Below are positions 26,901-37,487 of a DNA stretch of 64,000 bases, one piece after another. This DNA comes from Seiridium cupressi (Eukaryota; Ascomycota; Sordariomycetes; Amphisphaeriales; Sporocadaceae). The stretch covers positions 62,001 through 126,000 of the forward strand of contig JARVKI010000072.1 of NCBI GenBank assembly GCA_036674765.1. Reading direction: 5' to 3'. Position 1 is the first letter of the stretch, and every line of letters begins with the position of its first letter. Made by a program: the position numbers and the translations under genes. Under the pieces are notes generated by a model. The model was not told where the DNA came from and did no database searches. It saw nothing but the letters and a program-made list of their open reading frames with translations.

Positions 26901-29900
26901 AAAGCCCGACTGTCCCCAATGACCTACCGATGCGGATGACGAGGACTAACTGGGTAGTCCTGGCTGGAGCGGCAAGACACCATAGTATGGGAGCAGCTGG
27001 GAGCTTAATACTGAGATTATTGGGCAGGCAAAGACAAAGCTGCCAATCGTTAGGCCGAGCGCTGCGTCGAGGTATGCACTGAGACGACCCCGTTGAGCAA
27101 TTCAGTGGTCTGAACGAATCGCAAATGAAGTTTCCGTCGATGCTTCTGACGTATTGCACGCAGGTAGGTCTGATGATGCGAAGCAATTGCAGGGGCCTTC
27201 TGTGGTTTCATGGGCCAGCCAGTCAGAGGCCGGGCGTGCAATCGACCAAAGCCTTCGGCTGCTTGCTCCAGGGCTTGGTCGCTTGGCCGATGACGAATCG
27301 AGGATGCAAGAGTGCTTCTAGTGAGCCGAGCGGCTTCACAATACCGGTACAAGGGCGGGGGGTGTGAACTTGAGTTGTGCCGAGCAATGTAGGACTGTGA
27401 AGAGGACTTGTGCTTGCTGCTGAGTACTATGGCGTACGGCGTGGTCCATGGCAAATTCACTCCGTAGCATATGTAGGGGAAGGCTCAGAAGTTCTCATCA
27501 TATCATCGTGCATGTTATGGTAGAATGCGGGGCAAAGGGCAGGGGATCTCAGTGCTAACCTTTAGATGGCACTATGCAGAGTCCCGGGGGGTGGTTGTTC
27601 CAAGTCAAGGTTGCAACGTTCGTCACAGAACCATCCATTTGGGAAAGCAAGGAAAGAAAGACTCCAACACGCACCCTCGAGGCCGTGTGCATCGCTCTAG
27701 TCAGCGATCTGCTTTTGTGAAGACCAAGCAATGGAGCAGGGCCCATTAAAGTAATAATTGGGCTCTGCCAATTGGTGGTTTCGTTTCGTGGACATGTACA
27801 TAATGTAATACGTACAACGTAGCTGCTCGCACGCCGGCTGCCAGACTAACAAGTGGACAGACAAGACAGTGCATCACATTGATTGGAGCCCCCAGACAAC
27901 ATACCTAGCTCCCGACCACTTGAGAGTATACAATGGCTCTCACGGCGTATTCTTGATTCAGGCGCTGGCAGGCAGGAGATCTTGGAGTACAGCCAGTATG
28001 AGATCGAGCAACACCCTGGGTGGTGATGTGGTGACCTCCTTCTGATTTGACAATGGCAAGGCTGCATTTATTGGCTATTAGAGGGTCCTAATCTGAGCGG
28101 TAGAGCATCAATGCGTAGCATGGGTCAGGAATAGGAAATTAGGTAGCTGGGAGTATAGTTCCCGGCTCCATACTAGTGATAGCCTGTCCGGGAAACGTTG
28201 ATGGTCTCGAGCCTGGCCTGGACCGCTGAATAGGTAGATGTTCTTGTCTATCTTGTCGCTATAGGCATTGTTACATATCAGTTTTGCCATGGCGCCCGTC
28301 CGCAGTTGTGCTCGTACCCGTCAATGAATTAATTGTCCTCGGAGCTAAGCACACGCTGAACCTCCTTTTGACTTCGGCTGCCGAGTTTTAGCGCTCGTCT
28401 CAGGAAGGCCACATGACATCTAGCAACTTCAGATAGCCCCGTTTTCCCACCACCCCTGTCGGTTGACTTGCAGCAATAGGAGATGCTACGCAGCAATAGG
28501 CACAGTTTAGAGAGGCACATGGAGGTAGGCACTTGGGATGGGGAGGAAGCTCGAGGCAATAACAGTTGAAAATAAGACAACCGCCCACCTTGTCCGTCCC
28601 TCTTTTCCTGACAATAGAGTTTCCTGCTCTTCTCCTGTTTTTATACTGTTTCCCGATTCGTGGTTCCATTGTCGTGGTTTAACATCCCTCGTCAGGCCCA
28701 AAAAGTCAATCGTGCACAGGGACAAAGGAAGGAACAAGTTACACCGGGGTCACCTGGTTAGGTCCCGTGTCCAGGTTGAACCTTGAGCCGGCCAAGTTTG
28801 GAGGGGCAAAGATCAGTCGGCGCACAACGAGCAGCAGAGCAAACGGCCTGGCAACCAGTACTGAAGATAGATCGTCGACAAGTGGTCGTCTCGGACGCAT
28901 TTGTTGCAACGCGTCGCATCAAACCCGCCCAGCCTGCCTCGATTGCCGCCCTCGTCAACCGTGTTGCACGGCGCGCCAAAAGCATCTAGAGGCCTGCCCT
29001 GCCTGCATACCACTTTCAGCTCCGTCAACCGCCAGCCAGAGAAATACGTACCGACACCCCACCAGGCAGACAGACTCTCACTACTGTACGCTTCTTCGCC
29101 CTCCGTCACTGCATGCACGACTGGCAAAACTAGGACCGACCCCTCCATCAGCCAAGCAAGTACCGACCGTGGACGTGTCACTGGATCAACTTCTACACTC
29201 GGGAAAGCATCGAGGCTGTTTTTGTGAGCATCATTTGCCCTTTGGAAAGAAATCATATTCCGGTCTCGATACCAGGCTGGAGTAGAGCCAATTTCGCCCG
29301 ACCCCAAGAGCATTATACCGGCTGTCAAATCGCCAACCTCCTCGTAGCCGCGCAGAAGGGAAAGCAGAGACTCGACCTGACGTCCGTCCCAAATTAGGCC
29401 TTGTCACCTGGACATCACTTCAACGAAGGCGCGCCGATCAATTAAAGCCCTACCCCTCCTTGACGTTCGCAACTGCTCTGGAATCCCGTTCAATTGCCCT
29501 CAGAGTTTCGTCGCCCACATCAATACCGCGCCCTCGACCCCCAGGAGCTCTCGAGTTGCCAGCTAAGACAATTCAATCAACCAGCTGGAGTGAGAAGCTA
29601 TACTTCCTACACCAGTCCATCTATAACTCTACACAAATCGATCCGACTTTTGACCCCGGCTTGTGTCAGACTAGGTGAGTTGGTCCGGATGTCACTTAAA
29701 TATTCTCTTTTTCAACGTTCGAAATGTCCCAGCACATTGCCTGGTCAGTCACTTGCACTGCTCTCCAAATGCACTCCCAATCACCCCCCGGGCAGCACTG
29801 ACTGGTGCTCCTCCTGCGAAATGGAGAAGCGGAGGGTACATCACGTCAAGCGCAGTCGTCTTTACCCACCCAAAAGCTTCAAGATCCCCGTACTTCCTAG

Positions 29901-30571
29901 CTTCCTCATCCATTTTGACCACCAGCCTGCAGCTCCTCTTTCTCGGGTCCAAACCCGCAATATTCTTTCGCCTTGCCTGTATTTCTATTTGCACCATTTC
30001 TTCTACGCCAGTCCCAATTTCCTAGTAGACCTCCCTCATTACATAACTGTACGTTTCCTAGTGGCTTTCCTGGCGTTTAAACAGGGCGCTGCTCTCGGCA
30101 ACAGCTCCACTTCTTCAAGTCCCCCGCTCCCCTCCATTCGATTCCTGTCCGTTGCAACCACCACCACTTCTATTCACCAATATCCGCCTGCACCCGCCCC
30201 GTTGACTTACGATACACATAAACGCTTCGAACAGTCTGTTTACTGGCCTTTGGCGACTCGGATCTAACATTTTGACGGAGAAGACTAGGATCTTCCAGCA
30301 CGCCCCAGTGACGAACACCGACCTCGCGCGCCTGCTTTCCCTACCTACTCCGCCAACCCCTCGGAGTTGCTCACTATTCACCGCATCGCCAGCCTCAGAC
30401 TAGAGAGTGTCTGTCGCCAGTCCCCGTCCGATCATATTACCCGCGATCACGAGCGGTGCCGGATAACGCAACACAAGGCATTGGAATCGTACCCGTTCGA
30501 ACCCGGCCTACCCGACAAGCAGGGCAACCTAGATACATTCCTAGCTGTATCCACACTGACGCCCTCTCAAT
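20903..30571. other. About 9.7 kb without a supportable gene, between divergent elp2 and gsk3
   Basis: I read both strands and found only ORFs up to about 260 codons that lack domains, sensible splice partners or ATG starts. The interval contains a 21-nt T tract at 22801-22821, a degenerate tRNA-like T-loop near 25296, and a pyrimidine-rich, largely stop-free stretch at 29494-30267 that probably belongs to the gsk3 leader. I see no transposase, reverse transcriptase, long terminal repeat or satellite. It could hold long non-coding transcripts, fast-evolving genes or relics of mobile DNA. Confidence 0.45.
22801..22821. repeat. Homopolymer tract of 21 T
   Basis: An unbroken run of 21 T on the plus strand (A on the minus strand) inside the gene-free region. 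It could be the A tail of a retrocopied sequence on the minus strand or simple slippage; no element with matching ends is visible next to it. Confidence 0.9.
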
Positions 30572-32056
30572 ATGAGCTCTTCACGGCCCAGCGCGGCCTT
30601 CAACTCTCTGAGAATGGGAGGTAAGCTCGGCTCTCAAGATATTTATTAACACCTGGCACAATTTCGACAGTGACTGAACAGTAGCACAGAGATTATCCGC
30701 GAGAAGGTGCAAGATGGTGTGACTGGCGAAACCAGGGATTTGTCTTACACCCAATGCAAGATTGTGGGCAATGGCTCCTTCGGCGTAGTCTTTCAGACCA
30801 AGCTCTCTCCATCAGGCGAAGATGCAGCCATCAAGCGTGTGCTTCAGGACAAGCGATTCAAGGTACTGCGGCATCGTGGCCGCCGAATTGTAAAGCATCC
30901 ATTACTGACGCAATTTCTCTCAGAACCGTGAACTTCAGATTATGCGCATTGTCCGACACCCCAACATCGTTCAATTGAAGGCTTTCTACTATTCCAATGG
31001 AGAACGCGTGAGCTAAGCCAAATGAAATGATCTAGGACGACGGATTGTGGACTAACTGCGAGCAGAAAGACGAGGTATACCTGAATCTGGTACAGGAGTT
31101 CGTACCCGAGACCGTGTACCGAGCATCCCGTTTCTTCAACAAGATGAAGACTACCATGCCGATTCTCGAGGTCAAGCTGTACATTTACCAGCTTTTCCGA
31201 GCTTTGGCCTACATCCACTCGCAAGGCATTTGCCACCGTGATATCAAGCCGCAAAATCTGCTGCTCGACCCCAACACTGGTGTTCTCAAGCTTTGCGACT
31301 TTGGTAGCGCAAAGATTCTGGTGGAGAATGAGCCCAATGTCTCCTATATCTGTTCGAGATACTACCGAGCGCCCGAGCTCATCTTTGGCGCCACTAACTA
31401 CACGACCAAGATTGGTACGTCGCTTCATTCTCTGTTTTTGCACAAGACACTCATCTAATTATCATGGCAGACGTCTGGTCTACAGGATGTGTCATGGCAG
31501 AGCTCATGTTGGGCCAGCCGCTCTTTCCCGGGGAGTCAGGTATTGACCAGTTGGTGGAAATCATCAAGGTGCTAGGAACCCCGACACGCGAGCAGATCCG
31601 AACTATGAATCCGAACTACATGGAGCACAAGTTTCCCCAGATCAAGCCTCATCCGTTCAGCAAGGTTTTCCGCAAAGCCGATGCTGATGCGCTCGACCTG
31701 ATTGCCAAGTTGTTGGAGTACACCCCGACACAACGTCTCCGTGCCATAGATGCCATGGTTCATCCATTCTTCGATGAGCTTCGGGATCCCAACACGAAAC
31801 TTCCAGACTCGCGTCACGCCACGGGTGTTCTGAGGGACCTGCCTACGCTATTCGATTTCACCAAGCATGGTGAGTTTCTTGCATGTCATCAATCTGATAC
31901 ATAACCACTAACTACGTCTTAGAACTGTCTATCGCGCCATCACTGAACTCCAAGTTAGTGCCACCGCATGTGAAGACGGATTTGGCATCCCGAGGCTTGG
32001 ATATTGACAATTTCACGCCGCTATCGAAGCATGAGATGATGGCAAGATTAGACTGA
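30572..32056 (+). CDS. gsk3: Glycogen synthase kinase 3 (GSK3/shaggy family Ser/Thr kinase)
   Basis: A signalling kinase that phosphorylates pre-primed substrates. Exons: 30572-30620, 30690-30862, 30924-31007, 31066-31414, 31471-31869, 31923-32056 (395 aa, the normal fungal length). All kinase motifs are intact: glycine loop [12 protein letters not shown]-anchoring Lys in AAIKRVL, catalytic [14 protein letters not shown] and the GSK3-specific activation loop [14 protein letters not shown], whose first Tyr is autophosphorylated in this family. The first acceptor is set by phase: the one at 30689 (CACAG) restores [13 protein letters not shown], whereas the earlier AACAG would break the frame. 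The C-terminus KHEMMARLD is typical. Upstream sequence suggests a long 5' leader. Confidence 0.98.
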
Positions 32057-33489
32057 AACTCAGTCTGATCTCTGCTGTTGTTTTTCAATTCGTCGGCTCC
32101 GAACCTGTATTCAGCACTCGTTCACTGTCTGGGCTCAGCAACAATGGCTCTTGATGCTTTCACCCAGGCCAGGAGACCGTCCCACGAAAAAATTCCGATT
32201 TTAGCACATTCGCCTTGTTCCAAGCTTGGCGCGCTAGGGTTCCATGGAAACCTAGGAAACCATACAGTTTGAGGTGGGTGACTTCCTCCAGCTTAGAGGG
32301 GCAGTGTCGTGGGCTTTGTCGGATTCATCTGCTCTTTGAGACCCGAGAAATAGGCAAAGCTCAAGATTCGTCGGTTGGTGGAGGGAGCGGTTCTGTATCA
32401 CGCAGGGCAACCTAGCGGAAGGGCCGGCAAGGGGCTCAACCCTTCTAGACTTCTTTGCATGATTGAGATGGCATCTTCGTTACTGGACTTGTTCGATTAT
32501 TCGCTTTATCCTTGTGGTGGACGACCACAGGGCGGCTGGAACTCCTGGTGGTCTCTGGAAAGATTCCCCCACACGTGACGAAAAGGGGGCAAAACTGGCG
32601 TACATGTTTATTTTGCGAAAGCTGCCGTCGGACATTTCTAGGCGAGCATGTGGCAAGGAGTAGGTAGCAATATTCGACGAGGTGGGATACTCTATCCTGC
32701 TTCTTTGCAGCAAAGGCTAGGGTGGAAATTGGCTCGTCATAGGGAAGCCAGGCATGAACTCCTAAAAAGATTTCTTTTTCCCAACAAAAGGGCACATACT
32801 CGACAGTATGGAAGTCAAATATGGTGGCTAAAAGAATGGAATGGCTTATTTTGTTGGGCTGGTAAAGACAAGACAATGATACTGTGGCCGCTTTCAAGCG
32901 AGGAAGACGACAAATTAATCAAACAAAAAAAGACCCTTGATCAATCCTGCATCTGCGATCACATACTGCGCTACTGTAATTTGCCAAGCTTGCGTTCACA
33001 CCATCTCCAGGGCTTGGTGTACAGGTAACAGTGTCCATGTGAACATAAAGCGTCTTTGACTTGACAGATCACCAGTCGGGCCTCTCCGGGAAGTTGTGTA
33101 ATGTTGCGTGATGATATAAATGTGAATATACTCCTAGGACACAGCGAAAAGGAGCATCTCGTACCTTTTTGCTTTCTGCTTGCCTATTGGGTGTGAATTA
33201 GCGTTGATATCTTAAATGCTTGCACTCACAACTGTGGTTGTGTTGGGTTGGTATGTACATGGGTCGCCCCCTCAATGACCGCCCCGCCTTGAAATACAGC
33301 CTGCAGCTGCGGTAGCTGCAGCCACATCCACCAGCCACACCTTTCAATTGAAGCTGCAGCAAACTAGGTTATCTGGTTAAGTTAGTGCTAGTTACGGCCT
33401 TCATCACCTCGACGCCTGCGCTGCGCGTCTCACCATTTCGGCTTCACCTTGAATTACCCCAAAACCACAACCTTCGCCGCCATTCCGCC
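32057..33489. other. Intergenic region between gsk3 and the CBP80 gene
   Basis: 1.4 kb between two genes on the same strand, so it includes the gsk3 3' end and the CBP80 promoter. ORFs on either strand are short and featureless. A short inverted repeat at 33301-33321 is listed separately. Confidence 0.55.
33301..33321. promoter_or_regulatory. Inverted repeat CTGCAGCT-N5-AGCTGCAG upstream of CBP80
   Basis: Perfect 8-bp inverted arms with a 5-bp spacer (gcggt), 169 bp before the CBP80 start codon; a third AGCTGCAG-like copy (gaagctgcagc) lies about 35 bp downstream. Symmetry and position suggest a binding site for a dimeric transcription factor, but that is inference. Confidence 0.35.
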
Positions 33490-35980
33490 ATGGCAGATTA
33501 CGATCGTAGACAGAGTGGCGGAGGATACAACCGAAAACGTCGCTTCAGAGGTACGTCTTTTATTATTACATCACAAAAAGGCCCGGCGGCCTTTTGCGAG
33601 CTCTTGCACCGCGCTCCGAGTAGCTCCATCACCAGGCTCTCACCAGCTGTGTCGCCGATCATTGTTGACGCAACATACAGAGGACGATGATTTCGACCGC
33701 CGACCCCAGCGCCGAAGGTATAATGAGCCGCCGCCTGCGCACTTCCGAATCCGCAAGCAGCTCTTAAGCTTGGCCGAATCGCCGCTGCGACGATGGCACG
33801 AGGAAGTCCAATCAATTGCGCGTCTCGTTTCCGACAATTACGACAAGGAGGAGATGAAGAGCAACTTTCTCGACTTGACAGCACAGATGATAATTGAGCA
33901 GCCGCTCAAGACCCCGTTTGTCGCGGCCGTGGTTCAGATCGCCAATTCTTTGAAGCCCGAAGTTGCGGCCGATGTCCTGGCCAAGATCGCGCCTCTGACC
34001 GAAGAGCAGATCAGAATCGGCGAATGGCGCAATGTGAAGCTCTATCTGAAGTTCTTGGCCTGTTTGCAGAGCTGCTTGGAGGGCGATGGCGTGTTCCCCG
34101 TCCTTGAAGAACTATTCAACAGAGCGGTTGAGCTCCAGACCAGCAATTCGGATGACACGATTGGAACTGAGCTTGTGAAAATCATCCTGCTAACCATCCC
34201 GTACATGATGGCCTCTGCGCCCGGACAAGGACAGCAAAAAGCTGCCGAGCTTATGGACAAGACGGACGTGATTGCTTCTGAGCCTCACGCCCTTCAAGTC
34301 CTGATCGATCCGTATCATCCGGAGAGCGGCGACGAGAGCCCAGCTGCCAACGCCAGTCTGATTGGACTTTTGCAAAAGCAGCTACAGAATGAGGCCAACA
34401 ATGGCTGGGAATTGTCGTGCTTACCTCGTCCCTGGAAGCTGCCCCTGGAGGAGATCGAACAACAGGAGAAGATGGATAGTGCTCAAAAACATGCTCTGCC
34501 GACGATCGCTATACCTGAGACCGTCGTTGCAGGTCCCAGACCCCTGTTTCCCGAGATATATTTCTCCGTCTACATGAATCAGGAAGTTGAATCGGTCCCA
34601 CCGCTGACCAACATCGCAGCCTCGCTGGTCCGGGATGGATTGCTGGACACGATTAACATTCTTGACTTCAATCGAAACGTAACAGCGCGGTATCTCATAG
34701 ACGTGGACTGCTACTTCGCCGATGGCACATTCATCAAGCGTGCAACCCCGTTCGACCGATTGCGCGATATCGAGGGTGGACGCTCGACGTGGAAGCCCGA
34801 AGATGTTGCTGTGGATGCAGTTTTCTCACAGCTTTTCCAGCTACCAACTCCAGAACACAAGCTAGTCTACTACCACTCCGTGCTGACTGAAGCTTGCAAG
34901 ATTGCACCCGCAGCTATTGCTCCGAGTCTTGGTCGAGCAATCCGTTACGCCTATCAGAACATCCACCGATTGGATCTTGAGCTTACCTATCGATTCCTAG
35001 ATTGGTTCACCCACCATCTTAGCAATTTCGGTTTCATGTGGAAGTGGGCTGAATGGGCGGATGACGTTGAACTGCCAGACATCCACCCTCGCAAATCCTT
35101 CATTGTCGGTGCTCTCGACAAGGAGATCCGACTAAGTTTTGCACAGCGGATCAAAGGCACTCTTCCAGAGCAGTATCAAATTCTCATCGGTCCCGAGAAG
35201 GAGCAGGACACTCCGGATTTCAAATTCAATGACGAGCACACACCTTTCTCGGCCGAAGGCAAGGAGCTGGCTAGTCTGCTCAAGAAGAAGTCACCCGATG
35301 AGGAGATCCAGCCTGTCATTGATCGGATCCACTCAATTGCGCTTGAACAGTCGATCGATCCCCTTGTTACTAGCACTGATGTGTTCGTCACTGCAGTCTG
35401 CTGGGTTGGTTCCAAATCCCTGTCCCATGTTCTGGCCGCGATTGAGAGGACCAAGGACCGTCTACTCGATATCGGCGCTGCCTCGGAGGCTGCCAGGCAA
35501 CAAATCATCACATCCGTCATGTCTTACTGGTCAGCGTATCCAGGCAATGCTATCAGCATCGTGGAGAAGCTGCTCAACTACTCCATCATAACTCCGGCTG
35601 CTGTGATCGACTGGGCTCTTGTTGGTGGCAAGGCGGGATCCGGTGGTGATGCGCTCACAAAAAGCTGGGTTTTCGAGCTGGTCTTCCAGACTGTCGTCAA
35701 GGTAACAAGCCGCATCCGCCAACTGGCAAGCGCGGGTGCCGCAGATGGTGCGGCCGATTCGGAAGTCACCGCCATGCGTGAGTTATTCACGGCCATGGAG
35801 GATGCTCTGGTCAGCTGGTCCCAAGGTGCCAAGGACCAGATGATGGATCCCGCCGAGCCCATGGATGGCGCTGGTGGAAAGCGAGACGAGATTATTCAGC
35901 GATGGGGCGAGAGATGGTTGCGCATCTTCAGGCGTCGGTCGGCGATTGAGGAGGCATATCTGCAAACCGGCACCCAGTAG
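33490..35980 (+). CDS. cbc1: Nuclear cap-binding complex large subunit (CBP80/Cbc1)
   Basis: CBP80 pairs with CBP20 to bind the 7-methylguanosine cap of nascent RNA and guides splicing, 3' processing and export. Exons: 33490-33550 and 33681-35980 (786 aa). The first exon encodes a short Arg/Gly-rich start (MADYDRRQSGGGYNRKRRFR); after the intron comes DDDFDRRPQRRR and then the N-terminal MIF4G-like helical domain (RWHEEVQSIARLVSDNYDKEEMKSNFLDL). Later helical domains include VYMNQEVESVPP-type and LDLELTYRFLDWFTHHLSNF segments and IEKTKDR-like IERTKDRLLDIG, all in family order. The length agrees with family members of roughly 790-860 aa. The second exon is uninterrupted for 2.3 kb. Confidence 0.95.
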
Positions 35981-36467
35981 AGCATCTGGCGTTTGGATTC
36001 TGGGATCATTGAGTGTAAGATGGGTACCGGCAGGGTTGGAGTTGGGGAACAAAATTCCGGTAATCCGAAACACGGCATTTGAGTGTATAATACCACCAAA
36101 AACAAGGGCGAGTCGAGGTTTACATAGATCCCGAAGCGGCTACAGGCCAAAGACTCAATTTCGCGCGATTCGTGGTCCGAAGTTTAGCTATGATTTTGCC
36201 TCAAGGACCAACGCGCTCGAATGTTCTAGGGCGAAGTTCTCTTGACAGGAACGTTACGCAATGGACACCTTGTGATAAATACGTGAAAAGAAAGAGAAGA
36301 GGGAAAATTTTTATACTTGAGAATGCCATTGTGTTGTTTGATCGACCAAATGTCTCTCGCCTCAGCAGGGTTCGTGCGAGCCTAGCTCCAAAAGACTTCC
36401 GCATTTGTCGTCGAACTCTAGTCGTTGCCTCCCCTGCAAATGCCACTCAATACGGCCAATTTCCACA
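35981..36467. other. Short intergenic region downstream of CBP80
   Basis: 487 bp between CBP80 and the next plus-strand gene, holding the 3' end of the first and the promoter of the second. Nothing further recognised. Confidence 0.6.
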
Positions 36468-37487
36468 ATGTCATCTGGTGGCACCAAACGCCGACGCAGA
36501 ACAAGCTGTGACGGAGGCGCTTGCGGTAGCCCAACATGCACCAGCTGCCGGTTTCACTCAGACGACAACGGTGTTGACACGGAACGGAAGGGTCGGCTGA
36601 ATGTCAACGGGTTCCATGAGCGGCGGACCAGAGAGCAGGCTGGGCCTGTTCTCGACCGCCGGCCACCCCCTAAATCCCAAGGCTTACCTTCCGCGACGCT
36701 TGTTGTGGATCTGACCGATGATGATGACGGCAGTGCGAATCGGCAGAGTGAGCTCTCTTCACAGCCAAGTCGCAGCCCCGCCAAGCGAGTAAGGGATGGA
36801 CGAGCTTTCTCTGGCTACAACGCTGTCACAGAACACGAACCAGGCTTTAAAGAAATGGTAGAGGCACTGGATGAAGAGACCGTACGCCACACGCTGGTTC
36901 GTTTGGCTTCCATGGCGCCATCGGCGCAGACGGTCATCAGGCAGGCTTATACACAACACGTCCGGGACAAAGAAAAGCCCCCCGAGCCCATCGACTTTGA
37001 CCAATACAGCAAGAAGTCCTGGCACGCTCTGCATACTTCGGATGCTGCCAAGAGGTGGGCGACTCTCGACGAGGTGAGGCGGATAAGTGCCACGAGCCGC
37101 GCTCTGGAAACAGTGCTGGGCCACGTATCCGAGATGAGATCCCAGATTCGCGAGACCACACCGTTCGATGCGAAGCTAAGCGCGCTCGAGACCATGAGGA
37201 AGATACTCAAATCGGTCATCCTTGGGAGCAACGAGCTGGCTGGGGCCGTCAGGAGCCAGCTTGCGCGCCGCGAAGGTCTCGGGGACGATGTCGTCATTGT
37301 TCTGATGTGCATGACAGAGGACGAGATGATTCGGGCTGGTGGAACGGCCGATGAGAAGGGCACGTTGGCTCAGAAATTCAGGTGGTGCAGAGATGAGGCG
37401 AGGAGGTACGGCCTGGTGTCGTTGAAGGGGCTGGATACCGTGGTGGAAATGATGGGTATGTCGCTTCATGGTAATCGCCGGGATTAA
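36468..37487 (+). CDS. Uncharacterised fungal protein with a SUMO-interaction-like motif
   Basis: Single-exon protein of 339 aa that I do not recognise. The first 30 residues carry an Arg cluster (TKRRRRTS) that could act in nuclear import and five Cys residues in CDGGACGSPTCTSC-like spacing. Residues 79-87 (VVDLTDDDD) are a textbook-looking SUMO-interaction motif: a hydrophobic core followed by acidic residues. A low-complexity stretch follows, then from about residue 130 a helical domain (EALDEETVRHTLVRLASMAPS, WATLDEVRRISATSRALETVLGHV, FDAKLSALETMRKILKSVILG). Such helical C-terminal domains occur in several conserved hypothetical fungal proteins. I infer a nuclear, SUMO-linked role only from the motif. 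The ATG at 36468 is the first in frame. Confidence 0.8.
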   Translation: MSSGGTKRRRRTSCDGGACGSPTCTSCRFHSDDNGVDTERKGRLNVNGFHERRTREQAGPVLDRRPPPKSQGLPSATLVVDLTDDDDGSANRQSELSSQPSRSPAKRVRDGRAFSGYNAVTEHEPGFKEMVEALDEETVRHTLVRLASMAPSAQTVIRQAYTQHVRDKEKPPEPIDFDQYSKKSWHALHTSDAAKRWATLDEVRRISATSRALETVLGHVSEMRSQIRETTPFDAKLSALETMRKILKSVILGSNELAGAVRSQLARREGLGDDVVIVLMCMTEDEMIRAGGTADEKGTLAQKFRWCRDEARRYGLVSLKGLDTVVEMMGMSLHGNRRD

